Shown here one piece after another: positions 19,338 through 27,206 of a stretch of 64,000 nt of DNA (positions are counted from its first letter, which is position 1; every line of letters begins with the position of its first letter). The DNA is from Ferirhizobium litorale (lineage in GTDB: Bacteria; Pseudomonadota; Alphaproteobacteria; Rhizobiales; Rhizobiaceae), in assembly GCA_030028905.1 (NCBI GenBank), contig JALDYZ010000001.1, positions 620,001-684,000 on the forward strand. Reading direction: 5' to 3'. The notes under the pieces were generated by a model that was given only the letters and a program-made list of their open reading frames with translations, did not search any database and had not been told where the DNA came from. A program made the position numbers and the translations under genes.

Positions 19338-20171
19338 TCAGCTGACGACCAATGGCACACGCGCGGCAATACGGTCGTAGGCGTCCTCCACCGGGTCCGG
19401 CCGCCGAACGAAGCGCCGTACGCCGAAGCGTATCAGAGCTTTCAGGTGTTCACGACCACCGCCGCCATACCCGACGGTCGGGGCGAAAGCCTCCATCGTC
19501 GGCTGCTGTTCGGCGGGATAGAGACGTTCGAACTCCACGAAGTTGTCGAAGCTTTCGTGGTTGTTGTCGGCGATGCGGAAGGTCTCGGCCGGGGCGCCTT
19601 CGGCCAGGATGATTTCGTGCGTATCGAGGACGAGATGGAAGTACTCGATGCTACTCCGGTCGTCGGGCAGCGCAGGCGCGACCGTGACCCCATTGACGAG
19701 ATCCTTCACCCGGACGAGCACGCCATCGACAAGCAGGGCGTGGTATGGCGAAAGGTAAAGGTCCCTATGCGGGGTCTGGTCGTCGATGGCATGGCGGGCG
19801 ATGCGTACCGGTAGCATGCTTTCGTGCCAGGATGGCCCACTGCGCTTGTAGGTACGGCGGCCGATCCACCTGACCGGCTGGGCGGACCCATTCACCGTCT
19901 CAACGAGGTCACCGATCTGGAGGTTCTCGATGGGGGTCTCGCCTTGCGGTGTCCTGATGGCGGTGCCGCGAAGGAAGCACATGGTTCCGTTCCCGGGTCC
20001 CGGCTTCTGCCACCATTTGTTCCCCATGGCCCGCGCCTTGGAGAAAGGGAATAAGGTGGAGGTCACAAGACCCCCTATTGCTGCGGCTCTTGCACCTGTC
20101 GCAGCAGCCAGCCCAAGGAAATGACGCCTTGTCCTGTTGATCTGCGTTTGGTTCTCCTCAGGCTTAGACAT
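19338..20171 (-). CDS. Tat-exported Hint-domain (Hint_2-like) protein
   Basis: 277 residues. The N-terminus NRTRRHFLGLAAATGARAAAIGG is a twin-arginine signal (RRHFL plus hydrophobic region). After a short spacer comes CFLRGTAIRTPQGETPIENLQIGDLVETVNGSAQPVRWIGRR, the start of a Hint (hedgehog/intein-like) domain with its leading Cys, then DLYLSPYHALLVDGVLVRVKDLVNG. About 90 C-terminal residues include FVEFERLYPAEQ and GYGGGGREHLKAL. Hint modules can splice or cleave, but many bacterial Hint_2 proteins have no proven activity. Start ATG 20171 has GGAGGAATTCG upstream. Single gene. Confidence 0.85.
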   Translation of the reverse strand: MSKPEENQTQINRTRRHFLGLAAATGARAAAIGGLVTSTLFPFSKARAMGNKWWQKPGPGNGTMCFLRGTAIRTPQGETPIENLQIGDLVETVNGSAQPVRWIGRRTYKRSGPSWHESMLPVRIARHAIDDQTPHRDLYLSPYHALLVDGVLVRVKDLVNGVTVAPALPDDRSSIEYFHLVLDTHEIILAEGAPAETFRIADNNHESFDNFVEFERLYPAEQQPTMEAFAPTVGYGGGGREHLKALIRFGVRRFVRRPDPVEDAYDRIAARVPLVVS

Positions 20172-20462
20172 CGAATTCCTCCAGCCGATACACGATTACA
20201 TATGTGTCACCATCCTACCTTGTTTTGTGGTCCCCAAAACATTGAGACTTTTTTGTGATTGGCCCTGAAATGGGCGTAGGGAGGCCAACCAGTCACGGTC
20301 AAAAGGAGGATCCTCCTACCTTTTGGGTAGGGGTCGCCTCCCGAACGAATGCTGCGTTGCGGAATAGTCGCACTTGCGTCATTGGCTCCGGTTGCGGGTG
20401 GTTGCCGATGCCCGAGGCTGAAGCGGATGAGGCAATCGTCACGTTACCGTCAGCTAGTTTTG
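20172..20462. other. Intergenic region with nested palindromes upstream of the Hint gene
   Basis: 291 bp. The 14-bp perfect palindrome AGGAGGATCCTCCT lies at 20304-20317. The overlapping inverted repeat CCTACC-N5-GGTAGG lies at 20315-20331. A looser pair TTGGCC/GGCCAA is further left. The section nearer 20172 carries the ribosome site and probable promoter of the Hint gene. No gene is seen. Confidence 0.5.
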
Positions 20463-21845
20463 TTATACGGGAATACGGATGACGGCGCGCAAGCCGCCGA
20501 GGGGACTATCGGCGAGAGTGACGTTGCCGCCGTGACTGCGGGCGATGTCGCGGGCGATCGCGAGGCCGAGGCCGGTGCCGGAGGCGTCGAGATTGCGCGC
20601 TTCGTCGAGCCGGAAGAACGGCTTGAACACGTCCTCGCGCGCGTTTTCCGGAATGCCGGGGCCATCGTCATCGAAGGTGATGGTAAGCCATTTCGCACTG
20701 TTCCTTGCCCCGATTTCGAGATGCGTCGCATAGCGTCGGCTGTTTGAGGCCAGGTTTGTGACGAGACGGGTAAATGCGTTGGTGCGAACTTCGACCTCGT
20801 CGTCGCCCTCTATGCTGTAGGACAGCGACTTGCCATGGAGCGCCGCTTCGGCCTTCAGCTTTTCGAAGAGCTCGCTGAGCTTCAATTGACCGACATCTTC
20901 TTCCGACTCGCCGCGCGCGAAGGCCATGTAGCCTTCCAGCATCGACTGCATGTCCTCGACATCCTTGTTGAGATGCTGCAGTTCGGGATTGTCGCCGGAA
21001 AGGGCGAGCTGAAGCTTGAATCGGGTGAGAATCGTGCGCAGATCGTGACTGACGCCTGTCAGCATCGCCGTGCGTTGTTCGATCTGTCTTTCGATGCGCT
21101 CGCGCATCAGGATGAAGGCAAGACCGGCGCGGCGTACTTCATCCGCCCCGCGCGGCGAGAAGTCGTCCGGCGTCTTCTGTCCCTTGCCGAAGCTTTCGGC
21201 TGCCTTGGCAAGCGCGGTTATCGGACGAATCTGGCCGCGCAGGAACAGGATGGCAATTCCTATCAGCACGAGCGACGTCCCCACCATCCACAATATGAAG
21301 ATGTGGGTGTTGGATGCATAGGTCTGGCTGCGCCGCGCGAAGACCCGCAATATTTCGTTGTCGAGCTGTATCCTGATCTCGACGAGACGGGAGTCTCCCA
21401 GCGTGTCGATCCAGAACGGGCGGCGTATCTGGCGCTCGATCCGCTCGCTGAGGGTCTCGTCAAGAATGGAGAAGAACGGTTTGGGGCGAGGCGCCGGCAG
21501 TTCGGTGCCGGGTTCGATCGAAACGGTAAGGTCGAGCCGCTCGCGCGCGATACGGATGATGTCGTCCTGGTCCTTGATGTCGGGATAGGCCTCGATGAGG
21601 TCGATGACCGCAGCAATGTCTCGTGTCACTGCGGCAGACAGGCGTTCTGTGACCAACTGCCAGTGACGCTCCATGAAGACATAGGCGACGACCGTCTGCA
21701 GGATCACCATCGGCAGGATAATGATCAGCAGCGACCGTGGATAAAGCCCAGTCGGCAATTGCCGCCGCAGCCAGCGCCCAAAGCCCCGGAACCCGGTTAC
21801 TTGGGACCGGTCGTGGTCGCGCCGCAATGATTCCAAGGTTGCCAT
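20463..21845 (-). CDS. EnvZ-like sensor histidine kinase (PetR partner)
   Basis: 460 residues from ATG 21845 (AAGGAAG upstream). TM1 LLIIILPMVILQTVVAYVF (about 40-60), a periplasmic loop of about 125 residues, TM2 IFILWMVGTSLVLIGIAILFL, HAMP, then a HisKA H-box GVSHDLRTILTRFKLQL, an N-box TRLVTNLASNSRRYA and ATP-lid motifs DDDGPGIPE and GTGLGLAIA. The usual Pro of the H-box (HDLRTP) is Ile here. It should phosphorylate the OmpR-type regulator encoded 56 bp upstream. Third gene of the petP-petR-kinase operon. Confidence 0.94.
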   Translation of the reverse strand: MATLESLRRDHDRSQVTGFRGFGRWLRRQLPTGLYPRSLLIIILPMVILQTVVAYVFMERHWQLVTERLSAAVTRDIAAVIDLIEAYPDIKDQDDIIRIARERLDLTVSIEPGTELPAPRPKPFFSILDETLSERIERQIRRPFWIDTLGDSRLVEIRIQLDNEILRVFARRSQTYASNTHIFILWMVGTSLVLIGIAILFLRGQIRPITALAKAAESFGKGQKTPDDFSPRGADEVRRAGLAFILMRERIERQIEQRTAMLTGVSHDLRTILTRFKLQLALSGDNPELQHLNKDVEDMQSMLEGYMAFARGESEEDVGQLKLSELFEKLKAEAALHGKSLSYSIEGDDEVEVRTNAFTRLVTNLASNSRRYATHLEIGARNSAKWLTITFDDDGPGIPENAREDVFKPFFRLDEARNLDASGTGLGLAIARDIARSHGGNVTLADSPLGGLRAVIRIPV

Positions 21846-21901
21846 TTCTTCCTTGTGTCTTCTTATTGCCCGTTGCCACGACCGCCGTGCGTCGTGTCCC
21901 C

Positions 21902-22606
21902 TCAATCGATACTGAGCCGATAGCCGATCCCGCGTACCGTCTGCAGCCATACGGGATTGGCCGGATCATCTTCTATCTTGCGGCGAAGTCGGTTGATCTG
22001 CACGTCGATCGTGCGTTCGCCAACCTCCGCATCCCCCCCGACCAACTCATGGCGGGGAATTGTGTCACCAGCGCGAAGCGCAAACAGCAGCATGATCTCC
22101 TGTTCGCGATCGGTCAGACGTATAAGTTCCGCCGCCTTCTTAAGTTCCTTGCGGGTAATCGAGAAAGTATAGGGGCCAAACATCACCATCTCGATCTTGG
22201 GGGCATCGGTCGGTGTGTGGCGCTTCAGGATATTGTTGATACGCAGCACGAGCTCGCGCGGATCGAAGGGCTTGGCAAGGTAGTCGTCCGCCCCGGCTTC
22301 CAGCCCCGCGATCCGGGCATCGGCTTCGGCAAGGGCAGTCAGCATCAGGATGGGCACCTGCTTGATCTCGCGAAGGCTCTCGGTCAGCGATAGGCCCGTC
22401 TCCCCGGGCATCATGACATCCATGACGATGAGGTCGAAATCCAGCCCCTCCAGCTTGCGCCGTGCCTCGCCGGCATCCGCCGCGACGGTCACCCGGAAAC
22501 CCTGCTCCATCAGGTAGCGATTGAGCAGGGTGCGGATGCGACTGTCGTCGTCGACGACCAAGAGATGGGCGGCATCATCCGATATGCTGGGTTTGGGAGC
22601 GGTCAT
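21902..22606 (-). CDS. petR: OmpR-family response regulator, PetR-like
   Basis: 234 residues. Receiver domain 14-130 with the acidic pair in LLVVDDDSRIR, phospho-acceptor Asp in DLIVMDVMMPGETGL, Thr in MLTALAE and Lys in YLAKPFDP. A winged-helix DNA-binding domain follows (LTDREQEIMLLFALRAGDTIPRHELVGGDAEVGERTIDVQINRLRRKIEDDP). The pairing with a MarR-type gene directly upstream (gap 17 bp) is that of petP-petR of Rhodobacter capsulatus, where petR was linked to respiratory and photosynthetic growth. The targets here are unknown. Confidence 0.92.
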   Translation of the reverse strand: MTAPKPSISDDAAHLLVVDDDSRIRTLLNRYLMEQGFRVTVAADAGEARRKLEGLDFDLIVMDVMMPGETGLSLTESLREIKQVPILMLTALAEADARIAGLEAGADDYLAKPFDPRELVLRINNILKRHTPTDAPKIEMVMFGPYTFSITRKELKKAAELIRLTDREQEIMLLFALRAGDTIPRHELVGGDAEVGERTIDVQINRLRRKIEDDPANPVWLQTVRGIGYRLSID

Positions 22607-22623
22607 CTCGTCGGGTCCCCGTA

Positions 22624-23124
22624 CTATTTCCTGTTTCGCATTCCCTGAAGAAAATGCAGCACGCTGGTGCGGGTATCCTCGGGACCACTCGCCAATGCCG
22701 CGGCAATGCGGCGGGACTGCGGCTCGGCGAGTGCGAGCGCAAGTTCGCGGCCCCGCGGCGTCGGGTAGAGCTTGCGCTGTCTCCGGTCCTCGGGGCCGGC
22801 CACCTGCCGAATATAGCCTGAATCGATCAATTGCTTGAGCACCCGGGCGAGGCTCTGCTTGGTGATTTTCAGCGTATCGAGAAGGTCGGCCACGGTCATG
22901 CCCGGCTGACGGTTGACGAAATGCACGACCCGGTGATGGGCGCGGCCGAAGCCGATCTTTGCGAGGATGGCGTCAGGATCGGAAACGAAATCGCGATAGG
23001 AGAAGAAGAGGAGTTCGATGATTTCGAAGTCGATTTCGTCAGTGCTGCCTAGCGGTGTCTCCAGCAGTTCCTCCGGGGCCACCTTAGCTGTTCTCTGACG
23101 TGACACCTGCGCATTTCCTTTCAT
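22624..23124 (-). CDS. petP: MarR-family regulator, PetP-like
   Basis: 166 residues. ILAKIGFGRAHHRVVHFVNRQPGMTVADLLDTLKITKQSLARVLKQLIDSGYIRQVAGPEDRRQRKLYPTPRGRELA is a MarR winged helix with the wing DRRQRKLYPT. A basic N-terminal extension precedes it. First gene of the operon with petR and the kinase, matching the petP-petR arrangement. Two copies of a 14-bp repeat upstream (23178-23191, 23248-23261) are candidate operator parts. Confidence 0.9.
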   Translation of the reverse strand: MKGNAQVSRQRTAKVAPEELLETPLGSTDEIDFEIIELLFFSYRDFVSDPDAILAKIGFGRAHHRVVHFVNRQPGMTVADLLDTLKITKQSLARVLKQLIDSGYIRQVAGPEDRRQRKLYPTPRGRELALALAEPQSRRIAAALASGPEDTRTSVLHFLQGMRNRK

Positions 23125-23438
23125 GCATTTGCCGGGCCCGAGCGGCGCGCATCGGTCATTCCTTCACCCAGCCTGAAAACACCAACAATATTACGGATTT
23201 TGTCACTTTCTTGCCTCCCTGAATAAAACGCAATCGGGAAAACAATCAACACCAACAATATATCATTGTCTCGACGCGTTGACTGCCTCGGCGAAGAGGT
23301 CGGCAAGCTTGACGCGCCAACGCTGCAAACGGTAACGGCCCGCCCGGCCACTTGCCCGAACGGACCGCTGTCAACACCGAATTCGATGCCGGAACAAGGC
23401 GCCGGCATCGCGGTCGCGAGGTCAGAAGGCGCTCTAAC
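23125..23438. other. petP upstream region with a 14-bp direct repeat
   Basis: 314 bp without a gene. AACACCAACAATAT occurs at 23178-23191 and again at 23248-23261, 70 bp apart in the same orientation. The nearer copy lies 54 bp before the petP start. The region is AT-richer than its surroundings, as expected for the petP promoter. Confidence 0.5.
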
Positions 23439-23711
23439 TCAGGTTTTGCGCATGCCGCCAAGGACGGCCCCGACGATACCGGACAGCACTCCGCCGCCGA
23501 CAAGGCCACCGATCGCTTCCATGACGAGGTTGGTGGCTGCCGCTTCGCCCCCCATCATGCTGACGAGCATGCCGCCACCAATGCCGCCAATAGCGCCGAC
23601 GATGGTGCGTGCGACCGTGCTCATGGCCACCTGCTTGAGGGCCGCACCCGCCGCGTTGCCACCGATGGCGCCGGCGATGAGTTGCGTGATCAAAGGCATC
23701 AATGCTTCCAT
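23439..23711 (-). CDS. Small Gly-rich hydrophobic protein
   Basis: 90 residues from ATG 23711, which has GGAAGG 7 nt upstream. The sequence (MEALMPLITQLIAGAIGGNAAGAALKQVAMSTVARTIVGAIGGIGGGMLVSMM...) is rich in Gly/Ala/Ile/Val with GxxxG-type spacing. A second hydrophobic stretch, LVGGGVLSGIVGAVLGG, is followed by a short basic tail MRKT. It is likely a membrane-inserted or membrane-associating peptide. Some rhizobial homologues carry misleading enzyme names, but nothing enzymatic is visible. Function unknown. Confidence 0.75.
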   Translation of the reverse strand: MEALMPLITQLIAGAIGGNAAGAALKQVAMSTVARTIVGAIGGIGGGMLVSMMGGEAAATNLVMEAIGGLVGGGVLSGIVGAVLGGMRKT

Positions 23712-24089
23712 GATTTCCTTCCTCTCTGCGCGGCCGTCGTGGCGCGCTCCCATGCCCAATGCCGGCGCCGGGCCGCAATCTCCTCCAAAGCGTGTCCGAC
23801 TCGGTTCTGGCACAACCAGAGTCAACCCAAATCTGCACATTGTCAATTTTGACGCCGGACCAGTGACTTGGCGGACCTTCGCATGCCACGGGAGCGGCCG
23901 GCCGAGCGGTACTGCGCCGACACCGGCCGTCAGCGGCGCGATTTTTTGGGCTGTGCCGACGGTCGTTTGTCGCTATATCCGTAGAACGGATGTGCTGCGC
24001 TCTCCCCAGGCGGCGGGCCGATCCGTCCATCATGAAGCATGCTTCCCAGTGGCGTCCATGTCAGGGATCATGCCCGAAGCGAGGTGCCA
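23712..24089. other. Intergenic region upstream of the MBL hydrolase gene
   Basis: 378 bp, GC-rich, with no convincing gene on either strand. It holds a plus-strand hairpin with a T tract (23914-23947) that follows no visible plus-strand gene. The right end has the GAGGTG ribosome site of the MBL gene. Confidence 0.5.
23914..23947 (+). terminator. Orphan rho-independent terminator-like hairpin
   Basis: GCGCCGAC-ACCGGCC-GTC-AG-CGGCGC forms a 6+3 bp stem followed by GATTTTTT. No plus-strand ORF precedes it within 1 kb, so it may end an unannotated small RNA or be chance. Confidence 0.4.
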
Positions 24090-24737
24090 ATGGGCAAGCT
24101 ACAGGCCGGGATCATCCCGGTGACCCCCTTTGAACAAAACTGCACCGTTCTGTTCGATAGCGAAACGAAGGAAGGCGTGGTCGTCGATCCCGGCGGCGAT
24201 GTCGATGTGATCCTGCAGACGCTGAAGGATAATAGCCTCACGGTGAAGGCGATCTGGCTGACGCATGGGCATATCGACCATGCAGGCGGAGCGAAGGAGT
24301 TGAAGGACGCTCTTGGTGTTGAGATCATCGGCCCACACAAGGACGATCTGCCGCTTCTCCAAAACCTCGAGATGCAGGCGCAGCGCTTCGGCATCGCGAT
24401 GAAGGTCAGCAACGTTTTGCCGGACCGGTGGCTGGACGATGGTGATACCGTATCCTTCGGCGACCATGTCTTTGAAGTCCTGCATTGCCCCGGCCATGCC
24501 CCCGGTCATGTTGTCTATTATAACCGCGACCAGGGTTTCGCTCATGTGGGCGACGTCCTGTTCCATGGATCGATCGGCCGCACCGATCTGCCGGGCGGTG
24601 ACCACGAACAGCTGCTTCAGTCAATCCGGGACAAGGTGCTGCCGCTCGGCGATACCGTCGGCTTCATCTGCGGTCACGGTCCCGGTGGGCAGATCGGCGA
24701 GGAGCGCCGGACAAACCCCTTTCTGCAGGGACTGTGA
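24090..24737 (+). CDS. MBL-fold metallo-hydrolase (glyoxalase II-like)
   Basis: 215 residues from ATG 24090 (GAGGTG upstream). The metallo-beta-lactamase site is complete: IWLTHGHIDHAGG (HxHxDH), LHCPGHAPGHVVYY, FAHVGDVLFHGSIGRTDLPGG (bridging Asp) and FICGHGPGGQIGEERRTNPF (last His). It is shorter than true glyoxalase II (about 255) and lacks the C-terminal glutathione-binding domain, so it belongs to the YcbL-like type-II group that acts on glyoxylase-type thioesters. The exact substrate is not shown. Confidence 0.93.
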   Translation: MGKLQAGIIPVTPFEQNCTVLFDSETKEGVVVDPGGDVDVILQTLKDNSLTVKAIWLTHGHIDHAGGAKELKDALGVEIIGPHKDDLPLLQNLEMQAQRFGIAMKVSNVLPDRWLDDGDTVSFGDHVFEVLHCPGHAPGHVVYYNRDQGFAHVGDVLFHGSIGRTDLPGGDHEQLLQSIRDKVLPLGDTVGFICGHGPGGQIGEERRTNPFLQGL

Positions 24738-24754
24738 CCGGGACGGGCGAAATG

Positions 24755-24784
24755 AAACAGAAACGCGCCGGGTTGACCGGCGCG
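24755..24784 (-). terminator. Rho-independent terminator of the BA14K gene
   Basis: Minus strand CGCGCCGG-TCAAC-CCGGCGCG is a perfect 8-bp stem followed by TTTCTGTTTC, 23 bp beyond the BA14K stop. Confidence 0.8.
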
Positions 24785-24806
24785 TGTCAGGTACGCAAAG
24801 CGGTTG

Positions 24807-25286
24807 TCAACCGGCCGTGCAGAAGTGCTTCTGGCCGTCATAGCCGACATAGGTACCCGTCTTGGCATTGAAGCTGCGATAGCGCTCGGTGCAGTATTCA
24901 TACCAGCCAGCTGACCAGGGCCTGAGGCTGCCGCCACTGACGTTGCGCGGGCGTACCGGATAGTATTCGGGACCTTCCTCGGCATAGACCGGCCTGGAAT
25001 CACGGTAGACGGGCACGGGCTCGTCATAGATCGGTTCCGGATCGACATAGACCGGCGCCGGTTCGACATAGCGCGGCTGGCTGGCAATCGCGGTGCCGAG
25101 CAACACGCCGGCTGCGAGCCCAGCCGCTCCGAGGACCACGGCATCGTTGTTGTTGTGGTGGTGGTGATGGTAGTCGCGCGGACGGTGGTCCCGATAGCGA
25201 TCGCGGGCGGATACCGGGCTCACAGCAGCAATCGTCGCTGCTGCAACAGCGGCGGACAGGATGAGGTTTCTTGCAAATGTCTTCAT
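24807..25286 (-). CDS. BA14K family protein
   Basis: 159 residues. A signal peptide (MKTFARNLILSAAVAAATIAAVSPVSA), a His/Asn-rich stretch (DYHHHHHNNND), a hydrophobic AVVLGAAGLAAGVLLGTAIA segment and a Pro/Tyr/Val repeat zone (YVEPAPVYVDPEPIYDEPVPVY) precede the C-terminal BA14K motif WYEYCTERYRSFNAKTGTYVGYDGQKHFC with its two Cys. The Brucella BA14K antigen is an immunoreactive surface protein with lectin-like properties. The role in rhizobia is not established. Confidence 0.9.
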   Translation of the reverse strand: MKTFARNLILSAAVAAATIAAVSPVSARDRYRDHRPRDYHHHHHNNNDAVVLGAAGLAAGVLLGTAIASQPRYVEPAPVYVDPEPIYDEPVPVYRDSRPVYAEEGPEYYPVRPRNVSGGSLRPWSAGWYEYCTERYRSFNAKTGTYVGYDGQKHFCTAG

Positions 25287-25369
25287 GTATGCGGTTCCTG
25301 TACGGATTGAGCCAACTTGGCGCGATTTGGCAAAGCTAGCGACGCCAGGCTGAACGCAATCTGAACAGT

Positions 25370-25393
25370 AAAAAACCCGGCATTACTGCCGGG
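25370..25393 (-). terminator. Rho-independent terminator of the cold shock gene
   Basis: Minus strand CCCGGCA-GTAA-TGCCGGG, a 7-bp stem, followed by TTTTTT; 33 bp after the stop. Confidence 0.88.
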
Positions 25394-25426
25394 CTTCAAT
25401 GCAATTCACAAAGCCTTGGTGGGCAA

Positions 25427-25642
25427 TCAGCCGGCAATCTGGAGATTGACAGCTTTGGGGCCCTTGCCGCGGCGATCAGGTTCGGTGTCGAAGCTTACCT
25501 TCTGGTTTTCAGAGAGCCCGGACAGGCCAGAAGCCTGAACGGCAGAAATATGTACGAAGATATCTGCGCCACCATTGTCCGGCTTGATAAAGCCGAAGCC
25601 CTTGTCGGTGTTGAAGAATTTTACAGTGCCAGTCTCGGCCAT
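25427..25642 (-). CDS. Cold shock protein (CspA family)
   Basis: 71 residues, single OB-fold. The RNP1 motif KGFGFIKP and RNP2 motif DIFVHISAV are intact, with the N-terminal TGTVKFFNTD. Such proteins bind single-stranded RNA/DNA and act as RNA chaperones. The gene has a strong terminator and a predicted leader of about 190 nt, typical of cold-shock or stress-controlled csp genes. Whether it is cold-induced cannot be told. Confidence 0.95.
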   Translation of the reverse strand: MAETGTVKFFNTDKGFGFIKPDNGGADIFVHISAVQASGLSGLSENQKVSFDTEPDRRGKGPKAVNLQIAG

Positions 25643-26147
25643 GCTTCAGGTCCTTTTCTCTCTGCCCAGTCTTTGGCTGCGGGCAGCACTACGGTATGAA
25701 TGCCCTTGCGGGCGTGCGGCAGGCAGTTCTTGTATGAGAGGAAAGGGGCCTATGTTTACCGCGACTGGCTTCGATCGGATCTCTAGAATCTTCACGCCCC
25801 CCGGCCGCCCGGATTTTTTTACGCTTCCGGCGCGCATGAATTATAAGGTCTTCCCGTGCTCGCAAAATGCCCGAACTGCGGCAGATTGATGTTTTTATTT
25901 TGAGTTGGCAAGCAAAACTTTTCGGAAAGCTCTCACTGTACGTCGTTACACTCGCTTCAATAGAGCATAACCCTACTGCTTTCCGGCAAAGATGCTGTGT
26001 CAGGAAAGCTTTCTCGGCCGGAAATGTATCATAGTCGTTCAACTTCCGGCCAAAATGGCTGTCTGCGTGCTCAAGGTCGGCAGTTGACGATTTTTCACGA
26101 TCCTAGTGAGGATTTTTTCCGGAGGCAATCTTGATTTGTGTAGATGA
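25643..26147 (-). promoter_or_regulatory. Long untranslated leader and promoter of the cold shock gene
   Basis: 505 bp without a convincing gene. A perfect minus-strand -10 TATAAT lies at 25840-25845 with a poor -35. A start near 25833 gives a leader of about 190 nt. The part from 25846 to 26147 is AT-rich and otherwise featureless; it also includes the 3' side of the EamA gene. Confidence 0.5.
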
Positions 26148-27065
26148 TCAACCGGTTGCCGCCGAATCCAGGGCTTGAGCGGTGAGCGTTCGCCGTCTGG
26201 AAAGCTCGGGTACCAGTTCGACGATCAGCATTGCGAAGAAGATGATCGCGCAGCCGACATATCCGATCGAAGTAATCGTTTCGCCAAGAATCAGCGACCC
26301 CAGCAATGCGCCGAACAGGGCCTCGGACGAGAGGAATATCGCGGCCTGGGGCGCGGTGGTGTAGCGCTGGCCCACGACCTGCAGCGCGAAGGCGAGGCCG
26401 GAGGAGAATATCCCCGTAAAGAGTATCTCGGAAAGGGCGTTCTGGATCGCGTCGAAACTGATCGTTTCGGTCAATGCCCCGACCGCAAGCCCGCCGATCG
26501 CGCAGACGGAAAACTGCACCGCGGACAGCGCCAGGGGACGGGGCGACTTTTCAAGCGCAAGGCCGATCAGGGTGATCTGGATCGCCCAGAAGGCGGCGCA
26601 GACGATCGTCAGGAAGTCACCGACCGTCAGGCTCGAGAGTGCGCCACCGCTCAACAGGTAGATGCCGAACACCGCCATCGCCGCTGCCGGCCAGACGATC
26701 CAGTGCGGACGGCGTCCCAAAAAGGTCACGGCAATCATCGGAACGAACACCACGTAGAGACCGGTAAGGAAGCTCGAATTGGTGACGGTCGTCGTCTGCA
26801 GGCCGACCTGCTGCGTGGCCGCGCCACCGAAGAGTGCAAGCCCTATCAGAAGGAAGGCACGGATGCTCCGCGGCTTCACCGAAGTGTCGGCACGTTTCGC
26901 CTCCCACCATACGAAGGGCAGAATGACGACGGTCGCAACCGCAAAACGCAGGCCGATGAACCAGAACGGGCCGATCGAATCCATCGCCGTCGATTGCGCA
27001 ACGAAGCCGCCGCCCCAGACGGCAGCTGCGATCAACAAAACGAGGTTCGCTTGTATGCGGGTCAT
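26148..27065 (-). CDS. DMT-superfamily transporter (two EamA domains)
   Basis: 305 residues with ten predicted membrane segments in two EamA repeats. The first starts QANLVLLIAAAVWGGGFVAQSTAM and the second DFLTIVCAAFWAIQITLIGLAL. The hallmark end of a repeat, FLSSEALFGALLGSLILGETI, is clear. Such proteins usually export metabolites or amino acids in the inner membrane. The substrate is unknown. Same direction as, but 141 bp from, the sugar dehydrogenase gene. Confidence 0.92.
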   Translation of the reverse strand: MTRIQANLVLLIAAAVWGGGFVAQSTAMDSIGPFWFIGLRFAVATVVILPFVWWEAKRADTSVKPRSIRAFLLIGLALFGGAATQQVGLQTTTVTNSSFLTGLYVVFVPMIAVTFLGRRPHWIVWPAAAMAVFGIYLLSGGALSSLTVGDFLTIVCAAFWAIQITLIGLALEKSPRPLALSAVQFSVCAIGGLAVGALTETISFDAIQNALSEILFTGIFSSGLAFALQVVGQRYTTAPQAAIFLSSEALFGALLGSLILGETITSIGYVGCAIIFFAMLIVELVPELSRRRTLTAQALDSAATG

Positions 27066-27206
27066 GGTTCACCTTGAAGGGATGGATTCAGGCTGGAAGG
27101 ACAGGCGGACGGTTACCAGCTGCCCCGAGGTTCGGCAAGGTGGAACAACGTCGTAGACGGCGACATCCATTGTCGCCCGGATCGCCAGATTCAAGGATGG
27201 TGGCGT

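Noticed and set aside
25689-26042. 117-codon minus-strand frame upstream of the cold shock gene
   Set aside because: It lacks a ribosome site and homology, has Ser/Arg/Lys-biased composition, and overlaps the predicted promoter of the cold shock gene.
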